The notes beneath the pieces were generated by a model. The model had not been told where the DNA came from, made no database searches, and saw nothing but the letters and a program-made list of their open reading frames with translations. A stretch of 51,111 nt of DNA. Origin: an uncultured beta proteobacterium (GTDB lineage: Bacteria; Pseudomonadota; Gammaproteobacteria; Burkholderiales; Burkholderiaceae_C). The stretch spans positions 1 through 51,111 of the forward strand of contig CAISLN010000066.1 in the NCBI GenBank assembly GCA_903886275.1. The letters are read 5' to 3'. Shown here one piece after another: positions 7,749 through 16,477 of this stretch; position 1 is the stretch's first letter, and each line of letters begins with the position of its first letter. Position numbers and translations under genes: made by a program.

Positions 7749-8999
7749 ATGCTGCCCTCTTCAAAATCTGAGCGACCCGACATGGATTTGATTGAGCTCC
7801 GTCGCAACTTATTGAGCCTGGGTATGGCGCTGGAATTCACCTTGCGCGACGAGAAGGGCCACATCTTGCTGGCGAAGGGGCATCGCATCGAAACCATGCA
7901 GCAGCTCGAAGGGCTGCGCAACCGGCAAAAAATCTTTGTGGAGATTGACGAATCCGATCAAGGCATTAGGGCGATGATGCATGGCATCTCGACCCTCAAC
8001 AGTCTTGGCGCTCCGATCAAAGATTTCTCCCGGCACCTCAAACTCAAGTTGGTTGAACCCTCCCATGTAAAACTGACGGTACCCCTGTCGGAACGCTGGG
8101 GTGAGGTGGAGTCCAAGCTCGCGGGCCTGTTGGCGAGTGTCAACACCACGGCCGATTTTGAGAAAAAAGTCCACTTGTTGGAGCTTCACATTAAGACCCT
8201 GGTGACCGAGAACAGTTCGGCCTCTCAGTTTCTTCTTTTCAACCGCTCCGTCACCCATTTCAATGGCTACAGCATCATGCATGCCCTGCTTTGCGCGGGC
8301 CTGGTGCATTTGTTGGCCCCCTTCTTTGCCCTGACCGAGAGTGAAAGGCGCAGCCTGGTGTGTGCGGCACTGACCATGAACGTGGCCATGACGCGCTTGC
8401 AGGACGCGCTGGCCATGCAAAAAACAGCGCCTAGCACCGATCAACGCAAAGAAATTGACAACCACTCCCCCCTGGGAATGCAAGCCCTGCGAAACGCCGG
8501 GGTGAAGGATCTGCTGTGGCTGGAGGTCGTGGAACTGCACCACACCAGCCTGCAAGGACCTGAAGCCTTGGCCGACTGGCCACCCGTGCAGCGCATGGCC
8601 AAAATCCTTCAGACGGTGGATCGCTACACCGCAGCCATGAGCCCTCGGAAATCGCGCACGGGTCGCTCGGCGCGCGACTCGGTCTTGAGCGTGGTGGTGA
8701 AAGCCGGGTCCGCCAAACACGATGAGGTGGGCACCGCGCTGGTTCGCATTCTGGGTGTGAGCCCGCCGGGCACCTATGTCAAACTGGTCAATGGCGAAAC
8801 AGCTGTGGTCGTTCGCCGTGGCCTCAAACCGGGAGAGCCGCTGGTCGCCAGTGTGCTCAACCGCAACAATGAGCCCATTGGTGAACCCCGCTTGCAAGAC
8901 ACCTCGCATGAAAAACTGACGATCCATGCGACCTTGATTTCCAGCGAAGTGCGGGTCAACCTCAAACTCGAAACCATACTGCGCCTGATCGCCAAATAG
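7749..8999 (+). CDS. degenerate HD-GYP-like protein
   Basis: The 416-residue protein has an N-terminal alpha/beta segment (DMDLIELRRNLLSLGMALEF) like the DUF3391 region that precedes HD-GYP domains, then an HD-GYP-like helical core. The metal-binding HD pair is missing: the expected HDIGK position reads MNVAM near residue 207. Traces of later motifs remain, such as NHSPLGMQAL and VVELHHTSLQG where an active enzyme has HHExxDGxGYP. Catalytic cyclic-di-GMP hydrolysis is therefore unlikely, and binding or scaffolding is the more probable role. ATG 7749 opens the frame; ATG 7782 (MDLIEL) is a credible alternative because similarity begins there. It converges with a GGDEF-EAL gene 64 bases away, which fits a cyclic-di-GMP theme. 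Assignment rests on motif spacing read by eye. Confidence 0.65.
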   Translation: MLPSSKSERPDMDLIELRRNLLSLGMALEFTLRDEKGHILLAKGHRIETMQQLEGLRNRQKIFVEIDESDQGIRAMMHGISTLNSLGAPIKDFSRHLKLKLVEPSHVKLTVPLSERWGEVESKLAGLLASVNTTADFEKKVHLLELHIKTLVTENSSASQFLLFNRSVTHFNGYSIMHALLCAGLVHLLAPFFALTESERRSLVCAALTMNVAMTRLQDALAMQKTAPSTDQRKEIDNHSPLGMQALRNAGVKDLLWLEVVELHHTSLQGPEALADWPPVQRMAKILQTVDRYTAAMSPRKSRTGRSARDSVLSVVVKAGSAKHDEVGTALVRILGVSPPGTYVKLVNGETAVVVRRGLKPGEPLVASVLNRNNEPIGEPRLQDTSHEKLTIHATLISSEVRVNLKLETILRLIAK

Positions 9000-9063
9000 G
9001 GCAGCTTGCCTGCGTCGGGCGTCAAGCGCAACCGTGCGCCCGCTAGGTACCAGTTTCAGAGGA

Positions 9064-11841
9064 CTAGCTTTCAGCATGTGCGAGCAGCGCTGGCCTGGGC
9101 ATGGTGGCTGGGGCAAAAGTTTCAGAGACATAGACCAGGCGTCGCGCGGCGTTCTTCACGCCCGGCACGCGCACCGATTCGATACGCACGCCAATCGTTG
9201 TGCCGTCCTTGCGGACCACGCTCCACTCGCCCTTGAGTTCACCACCCTCCTGGATGAATTGCCGGTTCAACTCCAGCACCCGCTGGCGCTCATGGAGCGG
9301 AAACAGTCCGCTGAAGTTCGAGCCGATCAGCTCCGCCCGCTCATAGCCATAGATCTTGCAACAGGGGGCGTTGACGTTTTCAAACACGCCGTGAATGTCG
9401 ATGATGGCCACGGCCACCGGCGCGTTGCGAATCAGCGCGTTGAGCAGCACCGAAGGCTCCCTGGAGACATGGCTCTGGCGGCTCCAGGACAGGGGTTGGC
9501 GCCAGGTCCGCAGCCACTGTGGGAAATCACGCGCCGGCATCGGGCGTGCAATGAAATAGCCCTGTGCCACCTCGCAACCGAGCTGCAGCAAGGTGACGCC
9601 CTCTTCGGCGCTCTCCACCCCTTCCGCCACTGCCTGTCGGTGAAAGGCACGTGCCAGGCTGATCACCCCTTCGACGATGGACAAATCATTGCTGTCACTG
9701 CCCATGCGCCGCACAAAGCTCTGGTCGATCTTGAGCTCCTGTGCCGGCAGCTTGCTCAGATAGGTCAGCGACGAATAGCCGGTGCCAAAGTCGTCGAGCG
9801 CGAATTCCACGCCAATGGCCTGGCACTTTTGCATGGTCTGGCGTATGCGCTCGATGTCGGACAGCGCCGTGGTCTCCAGGATCTCGATGGACAGCATGCC
9901 CTGGCGTCCCTGCGCGGGCGGCAGCAGCTGCAGCAGATCATCGAAAAAATTTTCATGCTGCAGATGGTAGGCGCCTACATTCACACTGACCGGCAGCCGA
10001 ATGCCCTGCTCGGCCCATTTCTCAATCTGTTGGAGTGCCGTGGCGATGACCCATTTGCCGACATCCACGCTGATGGGCCGGTCTTCAATCAAGGGCAAAA
10101 AGGCGCCCGGTGCCAGCAGTCCCTTGGTCGGATGGTTCCAACGGATCAAGGCCTCCAGCCCCACCGCCACCCCGTTCTTCATGTTGACCTTGGGCTGGTA
10201 GTACAGCTCGAACTCCTGACGCTCCAGGGCCAGCCTGATCTCGGGAAGCTTGGCAAACTGGGCCTTGAGCTCGCCTTCCCTAGCGGCATCAAAAAAGGAA
10301 AACTGGTTCTTGCCGCTTTGCTTGGCAATGTACATGGCCTGGTCGGCATGGCGCACCAGTTGGTCGGCGCTGAGGTTGTCATCCGGGTACAGCGTCACCC
10401 CCACACTGGCCGACACCTTCAGCACCAACTCGCCCACCCGCACCGGCGAAGCGGCCGCATCCAGCAGGCGTTCGAGTATGGCAATGCAGTCCTGCTGGCG
10501 CTCTAGGCCGGTGATCAGCGCGACAAACTCATCGCCGCCAAACCGGGCGATGGTGTCCTCGGCACGCAGGGCCGTCTGCATGCTGTCGGCCAGGCCAATC
10601 AGCAACTGGTCACCGTTGGCGTGGCCATGGTGGTCATTGACTTCCTTGAACCCGTCCAGGTCAATAAAGACCACAGCCAGCGAACGGCCGTGACGGGCGC
10701 TGCTGGCCATTGCTTTTTGCAGGCGATCGAGCAGCAGCGAGCGGTTGGGCAGTCCGGTCAACAAGTCGTAGTGCGCCACATACTCCAACTGCTGCTGCTT
10801 TTGCTTGAGGGCTGAGATATTGCTGAAGAACAGCACATAACTGGCGAGCTGCTGCTGCGCGTTGAGCACCGCACTGATGCTGACCAGCGCCGGGTACAGG
10901 CTGCCGTCCTCGCAGGACTGCTCCAGTTCGCCCGACCAGTAGCCGTTGGCTTGCACGCTTTGGAGTATGCGATCCACCTCATCCTGTGGCGTCGCCGCGC
11001 TGCAGAGCAGCCGGCGCAAGGGAACGGCAACCAGGTCATCGGGGAGATAGCGCGTTTCCTTGCAGAAATTGGCATTGACTTCGAGGATGAGGCCCTGCGC
11101 ATCGGCCACCACAATGCTTTCGCGCGCATGGTTGAACACGTTGGCTGCGAGCACCAGCTTTTCTTCGTTGTGTCTGAGCTGAAAGGTGGTGGCCTCTAGC
11201 AACTGGCGTTCATGCAGTTGCTGTCTTTGCCTCAGGTAAAGGGCCACCGAAACCACCAGCAAAAACACCACCTGGCACAGCGTCAGTTGAATGATCAAGT
11301 CATTCTGGCGCTGCAGGTTGCCAGACTTTTCCTCCATCTCAAACGCCACCTTGAGAATCGATGCATGGTTGAGCGCCTGCGTCAACACTTCGACAGCCCG
11401 AATATCCCCTATGAGGGCAACGATCTCCTGTGCATCCATGCTGCCAGCAATGAGTGCTTCATCCATTTTGCGGTGGAACGCGACGGCCGCCGCAATGACG
11501 GCAGGGTAGCCTGCTTCTTGCACGATGGGCGCCATGGCCGGGCTGTTCTGCAGCAAGATCAGGCGACTGTTGAGTATGTCCGCCCGTAGCGCCAAATTGT
11601 CCAAGGCCATGTGCGCGGGATCGAGCTGCGCCTCCATCAAGGCCTGGCGCAGGCGCAGCAATTCCCGGTCAAACTGAAACACCAAGCCTGTCAGCGAATC
11701 GCCGCTGTCAAAAAAACTCTCCTTGATGGCCTGCCTTTGCAGCACGGCCGAGGCCAAAAGCGCCGCCACGACCAGCGCCAGCAAAGCCGACGCCAGCGCC
11801 AACCAAAGCAGAAATTTGCGTCCCTGTAAAAATACATGCAT
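9064..11841 (-). CDS. membrane PAS-GGDEF-EAL-PAS cyclic-di-GMP protein
   Basis: This 925-residue protein starts with a membrane helix (about 9-33), a periplasmic helical sensor and a second helix (about 178-202). Next come a PAS domain (about 220-345), GGDEF (RFGGDEFVALI near 434), EAL and, unusually, a second PAS domain at the C-terminus (about 795-905). The EAL domain keeps EALIRW, DDFGTGYSS, LKIDQSF, AEGVES and QGYFIARPMP, so phosphodiesterase activity is expected. The diguanylate cyclase motif is also complete, so the enzyme could be bifunctional or one domain could regulate the other. The start at 11841 gives a good N-terminal membrane anchor. An AT-rich stretch (11870-11960) directly upstream is a probable promoter region. 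Signal and output are unknown. Confidence 0.9.
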   Translation of the reverse strand: MHVFLQGRKFLLWLALASALLALVVAALLASAVLQRQAIKESFFDSGDSLTGLVFQFDRELLRLRQALMEAQLDPAHMALDNLALRADILNSRLILLQNSPAMAPIVQEAGYPAVIAAAVAFHRKMDEALIAGSMDAQEIVALIGDIRAVEVLTQALNHASILKVAFEMEEKSGNLQRQNDLIIQLTLCQVVFLLVVSVALYLRQRQQLHERQLLEATTFQLRHNEEKLVLAANVFNHARESIVVADAQGLILEVNANFCKETRYLPDDLVAVPLRRLLCSAATPQDEVDRILQSVQANGYWSGELEQSCEDGSLYPALVSISAVLNAQQQLASYVLFFSNISALKQKQQQLEYVAHYDLLTGLPNRSLLLDRLQKAMASSARHGRSLAVVFIDLDGFKEVNDHHGHANGDQLLIGLADSMQTALRAEDTIARFGGDEFVALITGLERQQDCIAILERLLDAAASPVRVGELVLKVSASVGVTLYPDDNLSADQLVRHADQAMYIAKQSGKNQFSFFDAAREGELKAQFAKLPEIRLALERQEFELYYQPKVNMKNGVAVGLEALIRWNHPTKGLLAPGAFLPLIEDRPISVDVGKWVIATALQQIEKWAEQGIRLPVSVNVGAYHLQHENFFDDLLQLLPPAQGRQGMLSIEILETTALSDIERIRQTMQKCQAIGVEFALDDFGTGYSSLTYLSKLPAQELKIDQSFVRRMGSDSNDLSIVEGVISLARAFHRQAVAEGVESAEEGVTLLQLGCEVAQGYFIARPMPARDFPQWLRTWRQPLSWSRQSHVSREPSVLLNALIRNAPVAVAIIDIHGVFENVNAPCCKIYGYERAELIGSNFSGLFPLHERQRVLELNRQFIQEGGELKGEWSVVRKDGTTIGVRIESVRVPGVKNAARRLVYVSETFAPATMPRPALLAHAES

Positions 11842-12059
11842 AGACCAAGGATACGATTTACACCGGCGACAAAATGGATTAAATGACTATTGATCGTTTT
11901 TTTTTGTAAATTTTTATCCACCAACAATGCATTTTTTAACTTTTTGTACTTAATGGGCGGTTGCGGCGGCGCCATCAGGTAATGGCCGAAATGGAGGTCC
12001 TCATCGAAGAAGCCGAAAACCGCGAGCCCTGCCTACGGCAGACTTTGATGGATGCGGTG
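11842..12059. other. AT-rich promoter region plus unidentified coding remnant
   Basis: Bases 11870-11960 are markedly AT-rich with T-runs and lie upstream of the cyclic-di-GMP gene. From 11990 a plus-strand frame (MEVLIEEAENREPCLRQ and on to a stop at 12080-12082) has the look of real protein but is only about 30 codons long. It abuts the abnormal 3' end of cysQ. It may be the tail of a foreign gene brought in when cysQ lost its end. No family recognised. Confidence 0.3.
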
Positions 12060-12728
12060 CTAGAGGCCTGCGAGCATCCTTAGCTCTTCAGGCAATGCGT
12101 CCGACCCAAACCCAAAAAAGCGCGGATAGACATCGGCGGCACCTTCGGCGATGCGGCAAAACTTCAAGGAACTGCCCACCCCTAAAAACTCGTACGGCAG
12201 GTCCAGTGCGTCGAGCCAGGCTTGCATTTCAGTTGCTACGTGCGAGCGGCTGCCGATGATGCGCAAGGTGTCGCCCACAGCGCGCTTGGCCACCTGCAAC
12301 ACCGTTTCGCCCTGGGCGTCACGCCGCCACGCGCCCACACCCACTGCTGCGGCATACAGCACACCGGTGGCCGGGACCAACACCACACCGGCAACAGGCT
12401 TACCAGACTGGATCAGCGCAATGTTGACCGTGAACTCGCCGTTGCGCTTTAAAAACTCCTTGGTGCCGTCCAGCGGGTCCACCAGAAAAAACGTCTCGGC
12501 TTGCGCTGGCCCGGCCGACACCGACTCTTCCGACAAGATAAACACCCCGGGAAAATACTGCTCCAGCCCCGCCCGTATCACGCGGTCTGCACGCAAGTCG
12601 GCCTCGGTCAGGGGTGAAGCATCGTCCTTCTGCCACACCGTGAACGCTTGTGCGTAAACATCCATTACCTGCTCACCCGCCAGTACAGCAATGGCGCACA
12701 GCGTCTCCAACTGAACCTTGTCCATCAT
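12060..12728 (-). pseudogene. cysQ: CysQ-type 3'(2'),5'-bisphosphate nucleotidase, C-terminus lost
   Basis: CysQ removes the 3'-phosphate from PAP/PAPS, the by-product of sulfate reduction. The inositol-monophosphatase-family core is good: LTEADLRADRVI, ILSEES, the metal-binding DPLDGTKEFLKRNGEFTVNI and IGSRSH near 163. The family normally continues after AADVYPRF with a segment containing WDTAAGQAVLEAAGG, where the Asp binds metal. Here it reads FGFGSDALPEELRMLAGL and stops, at 222 residues against about 245-265. The last metal ligand is therefore missing and activity is doubtful. Its start overlaps the stop of the TauE/SafE gene by 4 bases. The truncation fits the broader decay of the neighbouring cys genes. 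It could be read as a short CDS, but I favour a broken gene. Confidence 0.7.
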
Positions 12729-13528
12729 TCGAAAATCACTCCCCAGCCCAGCTTCAGGCCAATCAATAACAACACCGCTGCCAAAGCGCCACGCAACAAG
12801 GCATGCGGCAAACGCGCCGACAACATCGCCCCCAGCAACACCGCCGGCACCGAGCCCAACAGCAAATTGCCCAGCAGGCTGAAATTCACGTTGCCAATCA
12901 GCAAGTGCCCCATGCCGGCAAACATCGCCAAAGGAATGGCATGCGTAATGTCCGTGGCAATCAAACGCGGCGGCGTCAGCCGCAGCGGGTACAGGTAGGC
13001 CAGCAACACCGCCCCCAGCGCACCAGCCCCCACCGAGGTCAGCGTCACCAGCACGCCCAAGAGCGCGCCTGCCAGCACCGTCAGCAGGGGTTGAAACTTC
13101 TTGAACTGCACCTCGTCCGTGGTGCGCAGCCTGCGCCCCAAGGCATGCAAATGCTTTTGAAACAGCATGCCCAGCGCCGTCACCAGCACGGCGATTGCAA
13201 TCGTCGTTTTAAGCAGATCCACCGCCGTCTCATCCACCGGGTGCAGCTTCATCCACACCAGCGTGGCCACCGATGCCGTCAGACTCCCCAGCCACAGCCG
13301 CCGCACCACCGGCCAATCAATCAGACCGTGGCCGTGGTGCACCCGGCTGGCAAACATTTTGGTGATGGCCGCAAACCACAAATCGGTGCCCACTGCAGAT
13401 AGCGGCGCCACGCCAAACACCAACAGCAGCAAAGGCGTCATCAGTGCACCGCCACCTACTCCGGTCAGCCCCACCAGCATGCCGGTCAGTGCACCGGCGC
13501 TCACCAGCATCCAATCGATCACTGGCAT
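12725..13528 (-). CDS. TauE/SafE-family sulfite/anion exporter
   Basis: This is a 267-residue polytopic membrane protein with about eight hydrophobic helices. It carries the repeated family signature GxxVGLTGVGGGALMTPLL near the N-terminus and LVTLTSVGAGALGAVLL in the second half. TauE/SafE proteins move sulfite, sulfonates or other small anions across the inner membrane. The position between cysC and cysQ, with a 4-base gap to the former and a 4-base overlap with the latter, points to a sulfur role. In sulfate assimilation clusters such a protein could release excess sulfite or bring in a sulfur oxyanion. It appears complete, unlike its neighbours. Substrate is inferred from context. Confidence 0.85.
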   Translation of the reverse strand: MPVIDWMLVSAGALTGMLVGLTGVGGGALMTPLLLLVFGVAPLSAVGTDLWFAAITKMFASRVHHGHGLIDWPVVRRLWLGSLTASVATLVWMKLHPVDETAVDLLKTTIAIAVLVTALGMLFQKHLHALGRRLRTTDEVQFKKFQPLLTVLAGALLGVLVTLTSVGAGALGAVLLAYLYPLRLTPPRLIATDITHAIPLAMFAGMGHLLIGNVNFSLLGNLLLGSVPAVLLGAMLSARLPHALLRGALAAVLLLIGLKLGWGVIFE

Positions 13529-13531
13529 GGC

Positions 13532-14491
13532 TTAACCCAGTGCCAACATGAGCTGGTCCACACAGGCATCCAGCGCAGTAGCGCCTGCATGCAAATGCAC
13601 CTCGGGTGCCTGGGGCGCTTCGTAGGGGCTGTCTATGCCAGTGAAGTTTTTCAACTCCCCTTTGCGCGCCTTGGCATACAAGCCCTTCACATCGCGGCGC
13701 TCGCACTCCTCGATGGGGGTGTCCACAAACACCTCCACAAACTCGCCCTCGGCAAACTTGCTGCGGGCCAACCCACGCTCGCTGCGAAAGGGCGAGATAA
13801 AGCTCACCAGCACAATCAGCCCCGCATCCACCATCAACCGCGCCACCTCGGCCACACGGCGGATGTTCTCCACCCGGTCAGCCTCGGTAAAACCCAGGTC
13901 GCGGTTCAGCCCGTGGCGCACGTTGTCACCATCGAGCAAATAGGTGTGCCGGCCCTCGGCGAAAAAGCGCTTTTCCAGCAGGTTGGCAATGGCCGACTTG
14001 CCCGAGCCCGACAAGCCGGTAAACCAAATACAGCGCGGCGTCTGGTGTTTTTGCTGGGCGCGGGTTTCTTTTTTGAGCTCAAGCGCTTGCCAGTGGATGT
14101 TGCTGGCGCGGCGCAGGGCAAAGTCGATCATGCCCGTGCCCACGGTCTCAAAGGTCAGCTTGTCGATCAGGATGAAACCACCCAGCGTGCGGTTGGTGCT
14201 ATAGGGCTCAAACACCAGAGGCGCACTGCACGACAGCTTGACCGTGGCAATCTCATTGAGCCCCAAGGTCTTGGCCGCCAGATGGGCCCCCGTGTTGATA
14301 TCTACCCGGTGCTTGATGGCGGTAACTGTGGCAGTCACCTGCTTGCAAGCCAGCTTCATCACATATTGCCGACCCGGCGCCATGGCGTGCTCGCTCATCC
14401 ATAGCAGCTTGACCTCGAACTGGTCGGCCACTTCGGGCGGCGCGTCCACTGCCACCAGCACATCGCCACGGCTGGCGTCCACCTCATCCAT
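13532..14491 (-). CDS. cysC: CysC adenylylsulfate kinase with residual CysN C-terminal domain
   Basis: The frame is the 3' half of a cysNC fusion. Residues 1-125 match the beta-barrel domains II-III of the sulfate adenylyltransferase large subunit ([37 protein letters not shown]). From about 130 it is a full APS kinase: P-loop [51 protein letters not shown] and [25 protein letters not shown] kinase phosphorylates adenylylsulfate to PAPS. In an intact locus this is the rear of one protein whose front is the GTPase encoded at 14497-14982. Here the reading frame is broken between them, so the kinase can be made only if ATG 14491 or another internal start is used. The kinase domain itself has every expected motif. 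Confidence 0.75.
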   Translation of the reverse strand: MDEVDASRGDVLVAVDAPPEVADQFEVKLLWMSEHAMAPGRQYVMKLACKQVTATVTAIKHRVDINTGAHLAAKTLGLNEIATVKLSCSAPLVFEPYSTNRTLGGFILIDKLTFETVGTGMIDFALRRASNIHWQALELKKETRAQQKHQTPRCIWFTGLSGSGKSAIANLLEKRFFAEGRHTYLLDGDNVRHGLNRDLGFTEADRVENIRRVAEVARLMVDAGLIVLVSFISPFRSERGLARSKFAEGEFVEVFVDTPIEECERRDVKGLYAKARKGELKNFTGIDSPYEAPQAPEVHLHAGATALDACVDQLMLALG

Positions 14492-14496
14492 CAGCG

Positions 14497-14982
14497 TCAG
14501 CGTGACCGCATCTCCGCACTCCGCCAGCGGCAGTTCGTCAAGGCCATCTTGTTCACCGCCAGCACCACATGGCGTATGCCCATCATCGCCACGATGCGGC
14601 TGTGGCGGCGGGTTTGCACCAGCAGGCCTTTGCGGGCGTCGATCAAGATCACGGCCAGGTCTGCGGTAGAGGCGCCCGTGGCCATGTTGCGCGTGTACTG
14701 CTCGTGCCCCGGCGTGTCGGCCACGATAAAACGGCGCTGCTCGGTGGCAAAAAAACGATAGGCCACATCCATGGTGATGCCCTGCTCGCGCTCGGCCTGC
14801 AGGCCATCGACCAGCAGCGCCAAGTCCATCTTCTCGCCCTGCGTGCCGTACTGGCGCGAATCGCTTTGCAAAGATTTGAGCTGGTCGTCAAAAATGTTTT
14901 TGCTCTCAAACAGCAGGCGGCCAATCAGCGTGCTCTTGCCATCGTCCACGCTGCCGCAGGTAATAAAGCGCAAGGTATCCAT
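14497..14982 (-). pseudogene. cysN: CysN GTPase fragment with internal deletion and frameshift
   Basis: CysN is the GTPase subunit of ATP sulfurylase. The first 145 or so residues are normal: G1 [15 protein letters not shown], the SRQYGTQG switch region, G2 [12 protein letters not shown]3 [17 protein letters not shown] and the start of G4 (VVLAVNKM). The Asp that should follow NKM and about 160 codons (rest of the GTPase and start of domain II) are gone. The frame then runs out as [15 protein letters not shown] and a stop. In another frame, the DNA directly after the break encodes [20 protein letters not shown], the CysN domain II, which continues into the cysC frame. A single deletion of roughly 480 bases with a frameshift explains this. 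GTP-driven sulfurylase activity must be lost. Confidence 0.85.
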
Positions 14983-15003
14983 TAAAAATAGTCTTTCAGG
15001 TTT

Positions 15004-15228
15004 CTAAATAATGCCAATGGCATGGAACTTATCGCGCAACAGAGCCACTACATCCGTCAACAAAATAGCGTCAAGCTGGTTCTTTTTGAGAAAAGCCTTC
15101 CATTCGGCATCTCGGGTCGGCCGGTGTGCTACGTCGTACCAAAGGGTAAACAACAGCGCACCTTTGCGAGTCGCGTCTGCATGCTGCTTGAGCCGCGCCC
15201 GCACCGACGCAGCCAGGTTGCGTGTCAT
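15004..15228 (-). pseudogene. AbiEii-type toxin reduced by internal deletions
   Basis: AbiEii toxins are nucleotidyltransferases of about 280-300 residues; this frame has 74. It begins as the family does (MTRNLAASVRARLKQHADAT), then jumps to the active-site core KGALLFTLWYDVAHRPTRDAE. It then jumps again to a typical C-terminal end (WKAFLKKNQLD...VVALLRDKF). About 30 residues and then about 200 residues are missing, yet the frame stays open. The GG/GS-type active-site glycine segment and most of the catalytic and C-terminal domains are gone, so it cannot be an active toxin. It overlaps the antitoxin gene stop by 4 bases, keeping the original operon arrangement. The pair lies between cysN and cysD, evidently as an insertion. 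Confidence 0.75.
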
Positions 15229-15842
15229 GTCGTGAGGCTTTCAAGGTAGGGGCGCATCACGTTGGAAACACGGTCAATGCTGGCGTAGTGCCAGACTTCA
15301 TCCATGGTGAATTTCTTTTGCGTCCAGCCATCACGCAGCGCCTCTAGCGCAACATCCAGTCCGATCTTGTTGCGGTATTTAAAGCAGTCGGCTACGGTCT
15401 TGGCTGCGTTAAAAACAGGCACCTGCACACCATCGACATCCAGACGGTCAATGCCACCTGTAAAGGCAGCCCCTGACATACGTACTGAGCGAATTTTGGG
15501 TTGGTCAAGCCGTGGAATTGGCGCGTGATGCCCAATACCAAGCCAAACCTCAAAAGGTGCATGGGTACCGATTCCATGCACGCGCAGTGCCGACAGCAGG
15601 CAAACAACCCCCTTCGGCACGCGCAGCGCCACCTCTGCCAGTGACCGGTGCTGACTCATGGCCCGCCCGGGCAGCGCGTAAACCCCACGGGCAAGCCTTT
15701 CAAGCTTGCCGCTGGCCACCAGGCGACTCAGCACAATCGTTGGCAGTGCCTGCTGAGAAAGATCTCTGGCTCGCAGCAAGGGGCGGGCCAGGGCCAGCGC
15801 CAGCACAGCCTGCTCTTGGGTTGATGAACTACTCTGATTCAT
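15225..15842 (-). CDS. AbiEi-family antitoxin/transcriptional regulator
   Basis: The 205-residue protein has an N-terminal winged helix region (ARDLSQQALPTIVLSRLVASGKLERLARGVYAL), followed by the AbiEi C-terminal region (LRVPKGVVCLLSALRVHGIG...DGVQVPVFNAAKTVADCFKYRNKIGLDVALEAL). AbiEi proteins repress their own operon and neutralise the AbiEii toxin, in type IV toxin-antitoxin or abortive phage infection systems. ATG 15842 is preferred to the TTG at 15860. The toxin gene immediately downstream is badly deleted, so this antitoxin is probably an orphan. It could still repress the operon or cross-neutralise another AbiEii, such as the one near 19.7-20.8 kb, though that is speculation. Confidence 0.8.
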   Translation of the reverse strand: MNQSSSSTQEQAVLALALARPLLRARDLSQQALPTIVLSRLVASGKLERLARGVYALPGRAMSQHRSLAEVALRVPKGVVCLLSALRVHGIGTHAPFEVWLGIGHHAPIPRLDQPKIRSVRMSGAAFTGGIDRLDVDGVQVPVFNAAKTVADCFKYRNKIGLDVALEALRDGWTQKKFTMDEVWHYASIDRVSNVMRPYLESLTT

Positions 15843-15908
15843 ACTGAAAGAATGTTGCAAAAAATAGGCATTTAAAAGTAAATACCAACTAAAAGCAACA
15901 AAGACGGA

Positions 15909-16405
15909 CTAAAAATACCCCTCTTGTTTCTTCTTCTCCATCGACCCCGGCACATCGCTGTCTATCAGCCGCCCCTCGCGCTCGGAGCTGCGGGCGTTAA
16001 AGGTCTCGGCAATCACCGCCTCCAGCGTGTCGGCATCGCTCTCTATTGCCGCAGTAAGCGGCCAGCAGCCCAGGGTGCGAAAGCGCACGCGGCGCATCTG
16101 CGCTGTCTCGCCCGGCTGGAACGGAAAGCGCGCATCGTCCACCATGATCCACTGCCCGCCGCGCTGCACCACCGGGCGCAAGGCCGCCAGGCTGCCGACA
16201 CCGGATTTACGCGGAAACTGAAAGCCGTTCACAATTGCCAAATGTCGAGCTCGGTCCAGTTGCTGATGGGGAACACCCGTATCGACTCATCGGGCTGCGT
16301 GCGCGTGTTGTACAGGTTCCAAAGCTCGGGGCGCTGGGCCTTGGGGTCCCAGCGGTGGCCGGCTGCGCGGAAGGAAAAAACGCGCTCCTTGGCCGAGCCG
16401 TTTCA
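15909..16405 (-). pseudogene. cysD: CysD remnant (sulfate adenylyltransferase small subunit)
   Basis: CysD is the catalytic subunit of ATP sulfurylase. Two disconnected parts of it are readable on the minus strand. Bases 16405 to about 16235 encode [27 protein letters not shown] and [18 protein letters not shown], then hit a stop. About 16190 to 15909 encode [31 protein letters not shown] and the family terminus [11 protein letters not shown]. The roughly 45 bases between the parts do not resemble cysD. Everything upstream of SAKERV (more than half the protein, including the nucleotide-binding N-terminus) is missing where the transposase-bearing element begins. The order cysD-cysN-cysC on one strand confirms an ancestral cysDNC operon. 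Confidence 0.85.
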
Positions 16406-16427
16406 TTAAAGTGTTGATGAATTAGGG

Positions 16428-16453
16428 TCCACGAGGTAAAACCACCTCGTGGA
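16428..16453. repeat. 10-bp hairpin upstream of the transposase gene
   Basis: TCCACGAGGT and ACCTCGTGGA form a perfect stem with a 6-base loop, followed by TTTCCTTTTT. It could be a terminator that shields the transposase gene from outside transcription, as seen near the ends of many insertion sequences, or a transposase binding site. Confidence 0.6.
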
Positions 16454-16477
16454 TTTCCTTTTTATACAGGCGGATTC

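Noticed and set aside
9000..9063. Hairpin CGGGCG/CGCCCG between convergent genes as a terminator
   Set aside because: Stem of only 6 bp and no T-run on either side.
9034..10506. Long plus-strand frame (490 codons) opposite the cyclic-di-GMP gene
   Set aside because: Antisense shadow of a clear PAS-GGDEF-EAL gene; its translation has no domain and is rich in Q, H and L as expected from reverse reading of GC-rich codons.
15843..15860. Six-codon N-terminal extension of the AbiEi gene from TTG 15860
   Set aside because: ATG 15842 is in frame and family similarity begins after it.
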